Origin: Xenorhabdus griffiniae
Lineage (GTDB): Bacteria > Pseudomonadota > Gammaproteobacteria > Enterobacterales > Enterobacteriaceae
NCBI RefSeq assembly: GCF_001028135.1
Contig: NZ_LDNM01000033.1
Coordinates: 1-38,437, forward strand
Reading direction: 5' to 3'
DNA length: 38,437 bases
Shown: piece by piece, positions 1 to 8,009 of the stretch
How positions within the stretch are numbered: the stretch's first letter is position 1
Layout of the letters: each line of letters starts with the position of its first letter
Made by a program: the position numbers and the translations under genes
The notes under the pieces: generated by a model
What the model was told of the DNA's origin: nothing
What the model saw: only the letters and a program-made list of their open reading frames with translations
Database searches by the model: none

Positions 1-160
1 CTCTTTTCGTGTCAAGCCTTATTTTTCAGGGCCTTTCACGTTGTCATCCCGACCGGTTTGTGTATTTGTCGTGACAACGGAAGCGCATTATAGGGAGCCT
101 TTTAATTTAGGCAAGCCTTTTTTATTATTTTTTATTTAATCGCTCATAATTTAATCCAAA
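1..160 (-). promoter_or_regulatory. rRNA operon promoter region (P1 complete, P2 cut by the window edge)
   Basis: Read on the minus strand, a TATAAT -10 box lies at 87-92 and TTGCCT as -35 at 109-114, with a 16-bp spacer. A GCGC discriminator follows the -10. The sequence CTCCCTATAATGCGC is what I remember of E. coli rrn P1 promoters. A/T-rich sequence at about 115-150 just upstream fits an UP element. A second -35, TTGACA, lies at 10-15 where P2 is expected, but its -10 is outside the window. In E. coli, gmhB is followed in the same direction by rrsH, so an rRNA operon beginning just left of base 1 is expected. The 16S gene itself is not in the window. Confidence 0.85.
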
Positions 161-163
161 TGG

Positions 164-730
164 TTATTTTTGCCTATTTTTTATAACATTTGGCAAGTCT
201 GACAAGCTATTAACTACCAAATCCGCAACCTGTTCAGCTTCTTCTGTTACCGGTTTTCCTGTACGAACAAGAATCTTAGTACCAACTTTCGCCGCTTTAG
301 CTGCCAACATATCTTCTATTTTGTCTCCTACCATATAAGAAGAGGACATATCGATATGCAATGCTTGCTGTGCATCTAATAACATAGCGGGCTGTGGCTT
401 GCGACAATTACAGTTCTTCTTATATTCTTCATCCTCTGCTTCTGGATGATGCGGACAATAATAGATACCATCAAGATCAACACCTCTATCCGCCAATGAC
501 CAATCCATCCATTCTGTTAGTTGCATAAACTGATCTTCAGTAAAAATCTTACGGGCAATGCCTGACTGATTGGTAATCAAAACCAGGGCATAGCCCATTT
601 TTTTCAATTCAAGCATGGCTTCAATAGCACCATCAATAAATTGAAAATTATCTATTTCATATACATAACCATGATCGATGTTAATCGTGCCGTCACGATC
701 TAAGAATACGGCGGGAATACCTTGAGTCAC
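164..730 (-). CDS. gmhB: D-glycero-beta-D-manno-heptose-1,7-bisphosphate 7-phosphatase
   Basis: GmhB removes the 7-phosphate in ADP-heptose synthesis for the LPS inner core; it is a cytoplasmic HAD-family phosphatase. The HAD motif DRDGT gives nucleophile D11 and acid/base D13. The zinc-binding residues C92, H94, C107 and C109 fall at the same numbers as in E. coli GmhB when translation starts at the GTG at 730. That GTG has GGAG seven bases upstream. An in-frame TTG at 754 would add eight residues but has no better ribosome site, so I prefer GTG and 188 residues (about 191 in E. coli). It is divergent from metN and runs toward the rRNA operon promoter, as in E. coli. Confidence 0.95.
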   Translation of the reverse strand: MTQGIPAVFLDRDGTINIDHGYVYEIDNFQFIDGAIEAMLELKKMGYALVLITNQSGIARKIFTEDQFMQLTEWMDWSLADRGVDLDGIYYCPHHPEAEDEEYKKNCNCRKPQPAMLLDAQQALHIDMSSSYMVGDKIEDMLAAKAAKVGTKILVRTGKPVTEEAEQVADLVVNSLSDLPNVIKNRQK

Positions 731-812
731 CTGATTACTCCAAAAATGTACCAAGTGGACAGTATCGCATGATTTATTACTGATTGAGAATGCAGCATTT
801 AATTTATTCCTA

Positions 813-844
813 GTTGACTTAGACGTCTAGACGCCTTAACATCC
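813..844 (+). promoter_or_regulatory. metNIQ promoter with MetJ operator (met boxes)
   Basis: Two adjacent 8-bp met boxes match the consensus AGACGTCT: 821-828 is exact (8/8) and 829-836 is AGACGCCT (7/8). A weak third, 4/8, may lie at 837-844. A -35 TTGACT at 814-819 and a -10 TAACAT at 837-842 are separated by 17 bp, so the two good boxes fill the spacer almost completely. MetJ bound with S-adenosylmethionine would therefore block RNA polymerase directly. MetJ control of metNIQ is established in E. coli; the exact promoter here is inferred. Confidence 0.85.
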
Positions 845-909
845 ACTTTAATTCATGACTTGTTGAAATGTTCTCAAGTCATTCATCATTTACATCTAAT
901 AAGAAAAAT

Positions 910-1941
910 ATGATAAGACTGACTCAGATAAATAAGATATTTCAACAAGGAACGCGCACAATAAAAGCGCTTTCAGATATCAACCTACATGTCCCGCAGG
1001 GGCAAATATATGGTGTCATTGGTTCATCTGGTGCGGGTAAAAGTACTTTAATTCGCTGTGTGAATATGCTTGAACGGCCGACTTCTGGTCAAGTATTAGT
1101 GGCAGGGCAGGATCTCACTTCGCTTTCAGAACGTGATCTTACTCATGCGCGTCGTCATATTGGCATGATTTTCCAGCACTTTAATTTGTTGTCATCCAGA
1201 ACTGTGTTTGGCAATGTTGCGTTATCTTTGGAACTTAATAACACGCCTAAAGCTGAAATAAAGACTAAAGTTAACGAATTGCTAGAGTTAGTCGGCCTTA
1301 CTGAAAAACATGATGCTTATCCTGCCAATTTATCTGGTGGTCAAAAGCAGCGCGTTGCTATTGCGCGGGCTCTGGCAAACTCCCCCAAAGTGCTTTTGTG
1401 TGACGAAGCCACCAGCGCTCTGGACCCAGCAACAACACGTTCTATTCTGGAGTTATTAAAAGACATTAACCGTCGACTGGGTCTGACCATTCTTCTCATT
1501 ACCCATGAAATGGACGTCGTTAAACGTATCTGTGATCAAGTTGCTGTCATTAGTGGTGGTCAACTGATTGAACAAGATGTTGTGAGCGAAATATTTTCGC
1601 ATCCCAAGACACCGGTTGCTCAGGAATTTATCAAATCTACGCTGCACCTGGATATTCCTGAAGATTATTTACAGAAGTTGCAACCGGAATCCGCTCCTGA
1701 TCGCAGTCCATTACTGAAGCTGGAGTTCACAGGCAAATCAGTTGATGCACCTGTAATCTCTATAGCCGTTCGCCGCTTTAATATTGACATCAGCATATTA
1801 AGTTCTCAAATGGACTACGCCGGCGGTGTGAAATTTGGGGTTATGCTGGCTGAATTAGATGGGGAAAGCGATAGTATCAAATCAACAATTGCCTTTTTAG
1901 AAGAGCATCATGTAAAAGTAGAGGTTCTCGGTTATGTCTGA
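910..1941 (+). CDS. metN: Methionine ABC transporter, ATP-binding subunit
   Basis: MetN is the ATPase of the MetNIQ importer for D- and L-methionine, on the cytoplasmic face of the inner membrane. Walker [10 protein letters not shown] lies at residues 38-46, the signature LSGGQ at 141-145 and Walker B ending in DE at 165-166. The C-terminal part, from about residue 265, corresponds to the regulatory C2/NIL domain that binds methionine and inhibits transport. The ATG at 910 gives 343 residues, the E. coli length. An upstream in-frame ATG at 868 would add 14 residues with no family counterpart. metI overlaps its end by 8 bp, so the two are translationally coupled. MetJ boxes lie upstream. Confidence 0.97.
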   Translation: MIRLTQINKIFQQGTRTIKALSDINLHVPQGQIYGVIGSSGAGKSTLIRCVNMLERPTSGQVLVAGQDLTSLSERDLTHARRHIGMIFQHFNLLSSRTVFGNVALSLELNNTPKAEIKTKVNELLELVGLTEKHDAYPANLSGGQKQRVAIARALANSPKVLLCDEATSALDPATTRSILELLKDINRRLGLTILLITHEMDVVKRICDQVAVISGGQLIEQDVVSEIFSHPKTPVAQEFIKSTLHLDIPEDYLQKLQPESAPDRSPLLKLEFTGKSVDAPVISIAVRRFNIDISILSSQMDYAGGVKFGVMLAELDGESDSIKSTIAFLEEHHVKVEVLGYV

Positions 1942-2587
1942 AGGAATGATTTTATTAATGGCTAAAGGAGTCTGGGAAACCCTCGTCATGACTTTTGTCT
2001 CTGGTTTCTTTGGCTTTGTTATTGGATTGCCGGCGGGTGTGCTTCTATATGTTACTCGCCCTGGGCAGATCATTGAAAATGGTACGCTTTATCGCATACT
2101 TTCTGCATTGGTAAATATAACGCGTTCAATACCTTTTATTATTCTGTTGGTATGGATGATCCCATTTACCCGTCTGATCGTAGGAACATCAATCGGCTTG
2201 CAGGCAGCCATTGTTCCGCTGACTGTGGGTGCAGCACCGTTTATTGCCCGTATGGTGGAAAATGCATTGTTGGAAATTCCGACTGGCTTAATTGAAGCAG
2301 CGCGTGCAATGGGAGCAACCCCATTTCAGATAGTCAAAAAGATTTTATTGCCGGAAGCCTTGCCAAGCTTGATTAATGCCGCCACCATTACGTTAATTAC
2401 ATTAGTGGGTTATTCCGCAATGGGTGGCGCTGTTGGTGCCGGTGGTTTGGGCCAGATTGGCTATCAATATGGTTATATCGGCTACGATGCGACAATAATG
2501 AATACCGTATTAGCATTATTAGTTGTTTTAGTGTTCTTGATTCAGCTCGGCGGTGATCATTTAGTGAAAGCCGTTAATCGCAAATAG
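1934..2587 (+). CDS. metI: Methionine ABC transporter, permease subunit
   Basis: MetI is the membrane permease of MetNIQ. At 217 residues it equals E. coli MetI. Hydrophobic segments run from about residue 15 to the C-terminus, with about five membrane helices expected. The EAA loop, which contacts MetN, is visible as [13 protein letters not shown] followed by LLPEALP. It overlaps metN by 8 bp. metQ follows after 165 bp, a gap that holds an imperfect palindrome. Confidence 0.96.
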   Translation: MSEGMILLMAKGVWETLVMTFVSGFFGFVIGLPAGVLLYVTRPGQIIENGTLYRILSALVNITRSIPFIILLVWMIPFTRLIVGTSIGLQAAIVPLTVGAAPFIARMVENALLEIPTGLIEAARAMGATPFQIVKKILLPEALPSLINAATITLITLVGYSAMGGAVGAGGLGQIGYQYGYIGYDATIMNTVLALLVVLVFLIQLGGDHLVKAVNRK

Positions 2588-2619
2588 ATTATTTTCAACA
2601 AAGTGGCAAGGCTTATACC

Positions 2620-2676
2620 TACCCGACAAATTTCAAGTCGCTGCTTTATTGGCTGCAATTTGAAAAATGATGGGAA
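2620..2676. repeat. Imperfect 25-bp inverted repeat between metI and metQ
   Basis: The left arm at 2620-2644 and the right arm at 2652-2676 pair at 17 of 25 positions around a 7-bp loop. The left arm core is CCCGACAAATTTCAAG and the right arm contains CAATTTGAAAAATGATGGG. I recall arms of this type (a GACAAATTTCAAG core with a matching TTTGAAAT partner) as intergenic palindromic repeats in Xenorhabdus, Photorhabdus and Proteus genomes; membership in that family is an inference. There is no U-tract, so it is not a typical terminator. It could modulate metI/metQ mRNA stability. Confidence 0.55.
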
Positions 2677-2752
2677 TAAGAGCCTCAATTATAGTAGTAC
2701 GCAGTAACTTGATAAGACAGGTTATAAATCAGTATTCAATAGGGGTGAAAAT

Positions 2753-3568
2753 ATGTCAGTAAAATTGAAATCCATCGCAGCAGTCAGTGCATTGTTAGGT
2801 ACATTAATTCTTGCTGGTTGCGGTCAGGAACAACGTGATCCAAACCATATTAAGGTTGGCGTTATTGCAGGACCTGAACTTAAGGTTGCCGAAGTGGCTA
2901 AACAAGTGGCTAAAGATAAATATGGCCTTGATGTTGAGCTGACGACATTCAATGATTATGTTCTGCCAAATGAATCATTGAGTAAGGGAGATATTGATGT
3001 GAATGTCTTCCAACATAAACCTTTTTTAGATCAGCAAATGAAAGAACGTAACTACAAACTGACCAGTGTGGGTAACTCTTTCATTTTCCCAATGGCGGCC
3101 TATTCTAAAAAAATTAAGTCAGTGGATGAATTGCAAGAGGGTTCTCAAATTGCCATCCCGAACGATCCGACTAACCAAGGCCGCGCCCTGCTGTTATTAC
3201 AAAAACAAGGTCTTATCACTCTGAAAGAGGGTGTTGGTCTGCTGCCAACTATTTTAGACATTACCAGCAATCCTAAGCACCTGGATATCGTACAGTTGGA
3301 AGGTCCCCAATTACCACGTTCACTGGACGACCAAAAGATTGTTTTCGCTATTATCAATAACACCTATGCGGGGCAAATTGGTTTAACACCAGAGCAAGAT
3401 GGGATCTTTGTTGAAGATAAAGATTCACCTTACGTAAATCTCATTGTCAGCCGCGAAGACAATAAAGATGCGGAAAATGTGCAAAAATTTGTGAAAGCGT
3501 ACCAGTCTCCAGAAGTAGCAAAAGAAGCCAATGAAGCCTTTAAGGGCGGAGCAATAAAAGGCTGGTAA
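2753..3568 (+). CDS. metQ: Methionine-binding lipoprotein of the MetNIQ importer
   Basis: MetQ captures methionine in the periplasm and delivers it to MetI. It is a lipoprotein: a short basic, hydrophobic signal peptide ends in LAGC, with Cys23 the lipidated residue. The NlpA/MetQ family fold follows, including HIKVGVIAGPE and the segment NDPTNQGRALLLL. At 271 residues it matches the E. coli length. The ribosome site AGGGGTGA lies just upstream of the ATG. It is the last gene of the metNIQ operon, followed by a strong terminator at 3603-3633. Confidence 0.97.
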   Translation: MSVKLKSIAAVSALLGTLILAGCGQEQRDPNHIKVGVIAGPELKVAEVAKQVAKDKYGLDVELTTFNDYVLPNESLSKGDIDVNVFQHKPFLDQQMKERNYKLTSVGNSFIFPMAAYSKKIKSVDELQEGSQIAIPNDPTNQGRALLLLQKQGLITLKEGVGLLPTILDITSNPKHLDIVQLEGPQLPRSLDDQKIVFAIINNTYAGQIGLTPEQDGIFVEDKDSPYVNLIVSREDNKDAENVQKFVKAYQSPEVAKEANEAFKGGAIKGW

Positions 3569-3602
3569 CCTTTCCTATTCAGTTAATCAAGATTAAAATC
3601 AT

Positions 3603-3633
3603 TGGGTGGATATTTTTATATCCACCCATTTTT
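3603..3633 (+). terminator. Intrinsic terminator of metNIQ
   Basis: A perfect 11-bp stem, TGGGTGGATAT at 3603-3613 with its complement at 3618-3628, encloses a TTTT loop and is followed by TTTTTAATTTT. It sits 34 bp after the metQ stop. Confidence 0.9.
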
Positions 3634-3656
3634 AATTTTAATGAGGATTCAACTCG

Positions 3657-4049
3657 ATGCGTGTGTTACCTGTCTGCTTCATGGCGCTCTTTATCGCTGG
3701 GTGTACTTCACCATCAACCCAGTTCAGTAAATCTGGTATGTCAGATCCGAAGTTGAAACATCAGCCAGCCAAAAAAAGCAAAGTGCTCTCTTATGTCCGT
3801 CTATATACTAAGCCGGATGAGCTTTTAGGTTTACCATTTAAAGAGTTAGGTATTGTCGCCGGAGAGTCCTGCCGTAATACGTTGCAAGATTCTCCCGCCA
3901 GTATTGCAACCGCACGACAAAATATGCTGACAAAAGCATCTTATCTAAACGCAAACGCAGTTTTACTTCATCAATGTGCAATTTTACCGGGTCAGGGTTG
4001 TTACCAAATTGCCATTTGTGAAGGCACTGCATTACTAACCACCAAATAA
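3657..4049 (+). CDS. rcsF: Rcs stress-signalling outer-membrane lipoprotein
   Basis: RcsF senses envelope damage and activates the Rcs phosphorelay through IgaA; it is threaded through BamA-linked porins in E. coli. It has a lipoprotein signal ending IAGC with lipidated Cys16, then a Pro/Lys/Ser-rich linker. In the C-terminal domain Cys72, Cys107, Cys115 and Cys121 correspond to the four cysteines forming the two non-consecutive disulfides of E. coli RcsF. The length is 130 residues (about 134 in E. coli). GAGG lies about 10 bases before the ATG. trmO follows after 33 bp, as in E. coli. Confidence 0.93.
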   Translation: MRVLPVCFMALFIAGCTSPSTQFSKSGMSDPKLKHQPAKKSKVLSYVRLYTKPDELLGLPFKELGIVAGESCRNTLQDSPASIATARQNMLTKASYLNANAVLLHQCAILPGQGCYQIAICEGTALLTTK

Positions 4050-4082
4050 CTCATTGTGTCCGAATTATTATAAAAAGCGCTT

Positions 4083-4790
4083 ATGGCAGATTTTCAGTTT
4101 ACGCAAATAGGAACCATTCATTCTCCTTACAAAGAGAAATTTGCCATCCCACGTCAACCGGGTTTGGTCGAAGATGGTACAGGGCAGCTAGAGTTACTGG
4201 CGCCTTATAATCAGGTTGATGCAGTACGCGGGCTGGAGCAGTTCAGTCATTTGTGGATTATTTTTGTCTTCCATCAAACTATGGCGGGGGGCTGGAATCC
4301 ATTAGTGCGTCCCCCTCGTTTGGGAGGCAATGCCAAAATGGGCGTTTTTGCCACCCGCTCAACCTTCCGCCCCAACCCCATTGGCATGTCACTGGTGGAA
4401 TTGAAAGCTATCCAATGCGAGAACAACCGCGTCATTCTGGAACTGGGTAGTTTGGATTTGGTTGATGGTACACCGGTTATCGACATCAAACCTTACCTGC
4501 CTTTTGCCGAATCACAGCCAGAAGCCAAGGCGGGTTTTGCCCAGGCCGCACCAGAGGCAGATATGGTAGTGAATTTCTCACCAGAAGCGGAATGCCAACT
4601 TTTATCTTATAAAACCCATTATCCTCACTTGAGGCGCTTTATCAGACAAGTCTTAGCGCAAGATCCTCGTCCTGCCTACCGTAAAAAAGCGCAGGAAAAC
4701 CGCCTATATGCTGCTCATATCTTGGATTTTAACGTCCGCTGGCGAGTTTTTAATACCACAACAGAAGTGGTTTCTATCGAACCCCGCTAA
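4083..4790 (+). CDS. trmO: tRNA (N6-threonylcarbamoyladenosine37-N6)-methyltransferase
   Basis: TrmO (formerly YaeB/TsaA) adds an N6-methyl group to t6A37 in threonine tRNA, using S-adenosylmethionine. The family motifs are visible: GLEQFSHLWIIFVFH near residues 50-65, RSTFRPNPIGMSLVEL near 95-110, and SLDLVDGTPVIDIKPYLP just after. The C-terminal motif DPRPAYRK is also present. At 235 residues it equals the E. coli protein. It lies between rcsF and proS, as in E. coli. Confidence 0.93.
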   Translation: MADFQFTQIGTIHSPYKEKFAIPRQPGLVEDGTGQLELLAPYNQVDAVRGLEQFSHLWIIFVFHQTMAGGWNPLVRPPRLGGNAKMGVFATRSTFRPNPIGMSLVELKAIQCENNRVILELGSLDLVDGTPVIDIKPYLPFAESQPEAKAGFAQAAPEADMVVNFSPEAECQLLSYKTHYPHLRRFIRQVLAQDPRPAYRKKAQENRLYAAHILDFNVRWRVFNTTTEVVSIEPR

Positions 4791-4798
4791 AACTCCTT

Positions 4799-4825
4799 TT
4801 GACATCGCAAGCTCGCTGGTAGACT
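4799..4825 (+). promoter_or_regulatory. Possible proS promoter
   Basis: A consensus -35 TTGACA lies at 4799-4804. The best -10 candidate, TAGACT at 4820-4825 (4/6), is only 15 bp away, so the -10 assignment is weak. It sits in the 77-bp trmO-proS gap, where a promoter is expected. Confidence 0.45.
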
Positions 4826-4867
4826 AGCAATTTGTCTTTGTTTTTCGCTATCCAATGGAAACTTACT

Positions 4868-6589
4868 ATGCGTACTAGCCAATATCTGCTCTCTACTTTA
4901 AAAGAAACACCTGCTGATGCAGAAGTCGTCAGTCATCAACTGATGCTTCGTGCCGGAATGATCCGCAAACTCGCTTCTGGTCTGTACAACTGGATGCCGA
5001 CCGGTGTCCGCGCGTTGAGAAAAGTTGAAAACATTGTTCGTGAAGAGATGAATAATGCGGGAGCAGTTGAGGTTTCCATGCCAGTAGTTCAGCCCGCAGA
5101 TTTGTGGCAGGAAAGTGGCCGTTGGGAACAATATGGCCCAGAATTACTGCGTTTTGTTGATCGCGGTGAACGCCCTTTCGTTTTGGGACCCACTCATGAA
5201 GAAGTTATCACTGATCTGGTGCGTAACGAAGTCACTTCCTATAAGCAGCTTCCACTGAGCCTGTTCCAGATCCAGACCAAATTCCGTGATGAAGTTCGTC
5301 CACGCTTTGGTGTTATGCGTTCACGTGAATTTATCATGAAAGATGCATACTCTTTCCACACTACCCAAGCCTCTCTGCAAGAGACTTATGAGAAGATGTA
5401 CGATGCCTACAGTAAGATCTTTACCCGCATCGGCTTAGATTTCCGTGCAGTTCTGGCTGATACGGGTTCAATCGGTGGCAGTGCTTCCCACGAATTCCAG
5501 GTTCTGGCAGACAGTGGTGAAGATGATATCGTTTTCTCTACCGAGTCTAACTATGCGGCCAATATTGAGTTGGCTGAAGCAGTCATGCCATCTCAAGAGC
5601 GTGCGGCTCCGTCTGAAGAGCTGCGTCTGGTCGATACACCAAACGCTAAAACCATTGCTGAACTGGTAGAACAATTCAATCTGCCAATTGAAAAAACCGT
5701 TAAAACTCTGATCGTTCATGCCACAGAAGAAAGTGGGCATAAATTAGTTGCCTTGCTGGTACGTGGTGATCATGAACTGAATGAGATCAAAGCAGAAAAA
5801 TTGCCTTTAGTCGCCAGCCCGTTGACTTTTGCGACCGAAGAAGAAATCCGTGCCATCGTGAAAGCAGGCCCTGGTTCTTTAGGACCGGTCAACCTGCCGA
5901 TGCCGGTCATTATTGACCGCAGCGTATCCATCATGAGTGATTTTGGTGCCGGCGCTAATATTGATGACAAACACTACTTTGGCATTAACTGGGAGCGTGA
6001 TTTACCACTGCCAGAAGTGGCGGATATCCGTAATGTGGTTGAAGGTGACGCCAGCCCAGACGGTAAAGGAACGCTGTTAATCAAGCGTGGTATTGAAGTG
6101 GGTCATATCTTCCAATTAGGCACCAAATATTCTGATGCCTTGAAAGCAACCGTGCAAAACGAAGATGGGCACAATCAAGTGATCACTATGGGATGCTATG
6201 GGATTGGTATCACCCGTATCGTTGCCGCAGCCATTGAACAGAATCACGATGATCGTGGCATTATCTGGCCAGATGCCATTGCCCCATTCCAGGTGGCGAT
6301 CCTGCCAATGAACATGCACAAATCTTACCGCGTGAAAGAAGTCGCCGAAAAATTATATGCAGATTTACGTGCCAGCGGCATTGATGTCATTTTCGACGAT
6401 CGCAAAGAGCGCCCTGGTGTTATGTTTGCTGATATGGAACTGATCGGTGTACCACATAATCTGGTTATCGGTGATCGTAACTTAGATAACGGTGAGATCG
6501 AATATAAATACCGCCGTACTGGTGATAAGCAGATGCTGAAACTGGAAAATATCGTTGATTACCTGAAAGATCATATTCAACAAGTTTAA
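4868..6589 (+). CDS. proS: Prolyl-tRNA synthetase
   Basis: ProS charges tRNA-Pro in the cytoplasm; it is a class II synthetase of the bacterial type. The N-terminal catalytic motifs include [13 protein letters not shown] and the motif 2 region [18 protein letters not shown] central insertion (about residues 220-400) is the editing domain that clears Ala-tRNA-Pro. The C-terminal anticodon-binding domain contains [18 protein letters not shown]. The ATG at 4868 begins [19 protein letters not shown], like E. coli, and is preceded by GGAA. An upstream TTG at 4832 is rejected. The length is 573 residues (572 in E. coli). Confidence 0.97.
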   Translation: MRTSQYLLSTLKETPADAEVVSHQLMLRAGMIRKLASGLYNWMPTGVRALRKVENIVREEMNNAGAVEVSMPVVQPADLWQESGRWEQYGPELLRFVDRGERPFVLGPTHEEVITDLVRNEVTSYKQLPLSLFQIQTKFRDEVRPRFGVMRSREFIMKDAYSFHTTQASLQETYEKMYDAYSKIFTRIGLDFRAVLADTGSIGGSASHEFQVLADSGEDDIVFSTESNYAANIELAEAVMPSQERAAPSEELRLVDTPNAKTIAELVEQFNLPIEKTVKTLIVHATEESGHKLVALLVRGDHELNEIKAEKLPLVASPLTFATEEEIRAIVKAGPGSLGPVNLPMPVIIDRSVSIMSDFGAGANIDDKHYFGINWERDLPLPEVADIRNVVEGDASPDGKGTLLIKRGIEVGHIFQLGTKYSDALKATVQNEDGHNQVITMGCYGIGITRIVAAAIEQNHDDRGIIWPDAIAPFQVAILPMNMHKSYRVKEVAEKLYADLRASGIDVIFDDRKERPGVMFADMELIGVPHNLVIGDRNLDNGEIEYKYRRTGDKQMLKLENIVDYLKDHIQQV

Positions 6590-6610
6590 TTTCTTTGGTC
6601 AGCTTTTAAG

Positions 6611-6640
6611 AAAACCTGCGTATTTATTACGCAGGATTTT
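6611..6640. terminator. Bidirectional intrinsic terminator between proS and nlpE
   Basis: The 8-bp stem CCTGCGTA (6615-6622) / TACGCAGG (6628-6635) has a 5-nt loop and is flanked by AAAA on the left and ATTTT on the right, so it has a short U-tract on either strand. It lies between the convergent ends of proS and nlpE. Confidence 0.8.
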
Positions 6641-6666
6641 CAATAGATATGCGCCACTGTTATACG

Positions 6667-7353
6667 TTATTTCTTCGTATGGCAGGAAGAAGCTTTATCA
6701 AACCGAATTTTACCTGTTTGGACCACGGCATTATCAAACAAGCCATCTTCCATTGACGGACGAACCGTGTAATAGCCCTCTATTTCCACATAAACAGGGG
6801 TTCCACCTTCTACTCCCATCGCACTGTAACCACGTTCTAAATCGATATTTTCCGCCGCATCATAACGCTTTCCGGTGCCACATTCGGTAAAGAAAGCAGA
6901 GTCAGCAAAATAGCTGTATTCTCCTGCCAGTTTTTTCGGTTTGGCGTTCGCTAATTCATAATTGAGGCTTGATTGAATTGGCTCGCCGTTGATATCCAGC
7001 ATAACCAGGTTCTCGCCTTTCATCAGATAATAAGATTTTTGGTCATCTTGCTGACTTAAGATAATCTTTTTACCCTTTATCACCCAATGACCGGTTTCAA
7101 AGAACGTATTTTCCTGATTTTTGGCTCCCAAATAAGTTTTCCCCAATATATATGTCCCATCTTTAGCAAGCTGTAAGGTCGTCTCGATACCTGCACAATC
7201 CGCACAAGGAACAACACCACTAAACACGTTACCACTTGACTGAAATTTTTCCTGAGAGACAGGGATATCCGGGGTTACGAATGTATTCTGGCATCCCGTA
7301 GCGGTAAATACACCCGCAACCAACAATGCTCGCAATATTTTTTTATTCATCAT
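6667..7353 (-). CDS. nlpE: Outer-membrane lipoprotein NlpE (copper/Cpx surface sensing)
   Basis: NlpE (CutF) activates the Cpx envelope-stress response on surface contact or lipoprotein-sorting stress. The signal peptide ends TATGC, so the -3 residue is Ala rather than the usual Leu. The N-terminal domain carries the conserved CXXC (VPCADCAGIETTL); a C-terminal domain follows with FTECGTGKRYDAAEN and a late Cys near the end. Two adjacent ATG codons (7353 and 7350) are possible, with GGA just upstream. I take 7353, giving 228 residues (236 in E. coli). In E. coli, yaeQ and arfB lie beside it; here its neighbours are proS and rof. Confidence 0.9.
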   Translation of the reverse strand: MMNKKILRALLVAGVFTATGCQNTFVTPDIPVSQEKFQSSGNVFSGVVPCADCAGIETTLQLAKDGTYILGKTYLGAKNQENTFFETGHWVIKGKKIILSQQDDQKSYYLMKGENLVMLDINGEPIQSSLNYELANAKPKKLAGEYSYFADSAFFTECGTGKRYDAAENIDLERGYSAMGVEGGTPVYVEIEGYYTVRPSMEDGLFDNAVVQTGKIRFDKASSCHTKK

Positions 7354-7574
7354 TTGATCCAATAAATTCAAAAAGATAATCATTCACTTTCAAGCAAAGC
7401 ATAAACTTTACCTAACAACATTGACATTACGCTGCTGGGTTCCAAAATGCACGGAGAGAACCATCGAATAGCATGACTTTATTTTATTGCGTAATGGTAA
7501 GATACAGGTTTAATCCACTTCCTGTTTTAACGAAAGTCTCACCGACTTATTCAGTAATAACGGGAAGCTTACTG

Positions 7575-7583
7575 TGCTATAGT
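7575..7583 (+). promoter_or_regulatory. Possible extended -10 promoter of rof
   Basis: TGCTATAGT at 7575-7583 fits an extended -10 (TGn followed by TATAGT). No good -35 is visible. It would start a leader of about 72 nt before rof. The rest of the 308-bp nlpE-rof gap (7354-7661) shows no ORF; E. coli yaeP, normally next to rof, is absent. Confidence 0.45.
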
Positions 7584-7621
7584 CGTAAGTGGCATTTTGT
7601 ATTTGATTTTGGTCAATCACG

Positions 7622-7656
7622 GGCGGCTCGATAACCGCCACTAACACAGTGGTGAG
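7622..7656 (+). promoter_or_regulatory. Two overlapping small hairpins at the rof ribosome site
   Basis: GGCGG (7622-7626) can pair with CCGCC (7635-7639). CCACT (7638-7642) can pair with AGTGG (7648-7652). The two stems share C7638 and C7639, so they compete, and the second covers the start of the Shine-Dalgarno sequence GGTGAG (7651-7656). A role in rof translation is only an inference. Confidence 0.35.
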
Positions 7657-7661
7657 TAAAT

Positions 7662-7925
7662 ATGTCTATAGATAACGAAGAATATCAACCAATTAACTGT
7701 GATGATTACGATAACCTTGAGCTAGCATGTCAACGCCAGCTACATTTACGTCTCCAATTGCGAGATGGTGAATCCATTGAAGGAAAAGCGAATAGGCTGA
7801 TTTTAAGAAAAAAAATTGAATATCTTCTCGTCGATTCAAATAAAGGAACCCGTGAATTAAGGTTAGATTACATTATTAGTTTCAGCAATCCAGAAATTGG
7901 AACGATTGTTATTGAGCATTCTTAA
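7662..7925 (+). CDS. rof: Rho-binding antiterminator Rof
   Basis: Rof (YaeO) binds the primary RNA-binding site of transcription terminator Rho and inhibits it. It is 87 residues long (84-86 in E. coli) and carries the family core YQPINCDDYDNLELACQ near the N-terminus and RELRLDYIISFSNPEIGT near the C-terminus. GGTGAG five bases before the ATG is the ribosome site. It is a single-gene unit between divergently oriented nlpE and convergent tilS. A hairpin, a 12-C run and a terminator follow. Confidence 0.93.
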   Translation: MSIDNEEYQPINCDDYDNLELACQRQLHLRLQLRDGESIEGKANRLILRKKIEYLLVDSNKGTRELRLDYIISFSNPEIGTIVIEHS

Positions 7926-7930
7926 ATCTG

Positions 7931-7945
7931 ATCGCTAATAGCGAT
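7931..7945. repeat. Small perfect hairpin after rof
   Basis: ATCGCT (7931-7936) and AGCGAT (7940-7945) pair around a 3-nt loop directly after the rof stop and just before the poly-C tract. No U-tract follows. Confidence 0.5.
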
Positions 7946-7948
7946 TAA

Positions 7949-7960
7949 CCCCCCCCCCCC
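7949..7960. repeat. Twelve-cytosine homopolymer
   Basis: An uninterrupted run of 12 C on the plus strand lies between the post-rof hairpin and the rof/tilS terminator. It is the longest C/G run I saw in the window; others are 7-8 bases. It is non-coding. It may vary in length by slippage or be a sequencing uncertainty. Confidence 0.95.
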
Positions 7961-7992
7961 AAAGTCCTTATATAGAATAAGGACTTTTTTTA
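7961..7992. terminator. Intrinsic terminator between rof and tilS
   Basis: An 11-bp perfect stem, AAAGTCCTTAT (7961-7971) with ATAAGGACTTT (7977-7987), is followed by a run of T. On the plus strand it ends rof transcripts. On the minus strand the stem is followed by the G12 run, so it is a poor terminator for tilS. Confidence 0.85.
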
Positions 7993-8009
7993 TGTCAGAA
8001 AAACATGCA

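Noticed and set aside
7421-7426. A consensus TTGACA on the plus strand in the nlpE-rof gap
   Set aside because: There is no acceptable -10 at 16-18 bp (AAAATG at 17), and the extended -10 nearer rof is a better candidate.
7384-7661. A possible yaeP gene upstream of rof, as in E. coli
   Set aside because: No open frame of suitable length or sequence is present in the gap.
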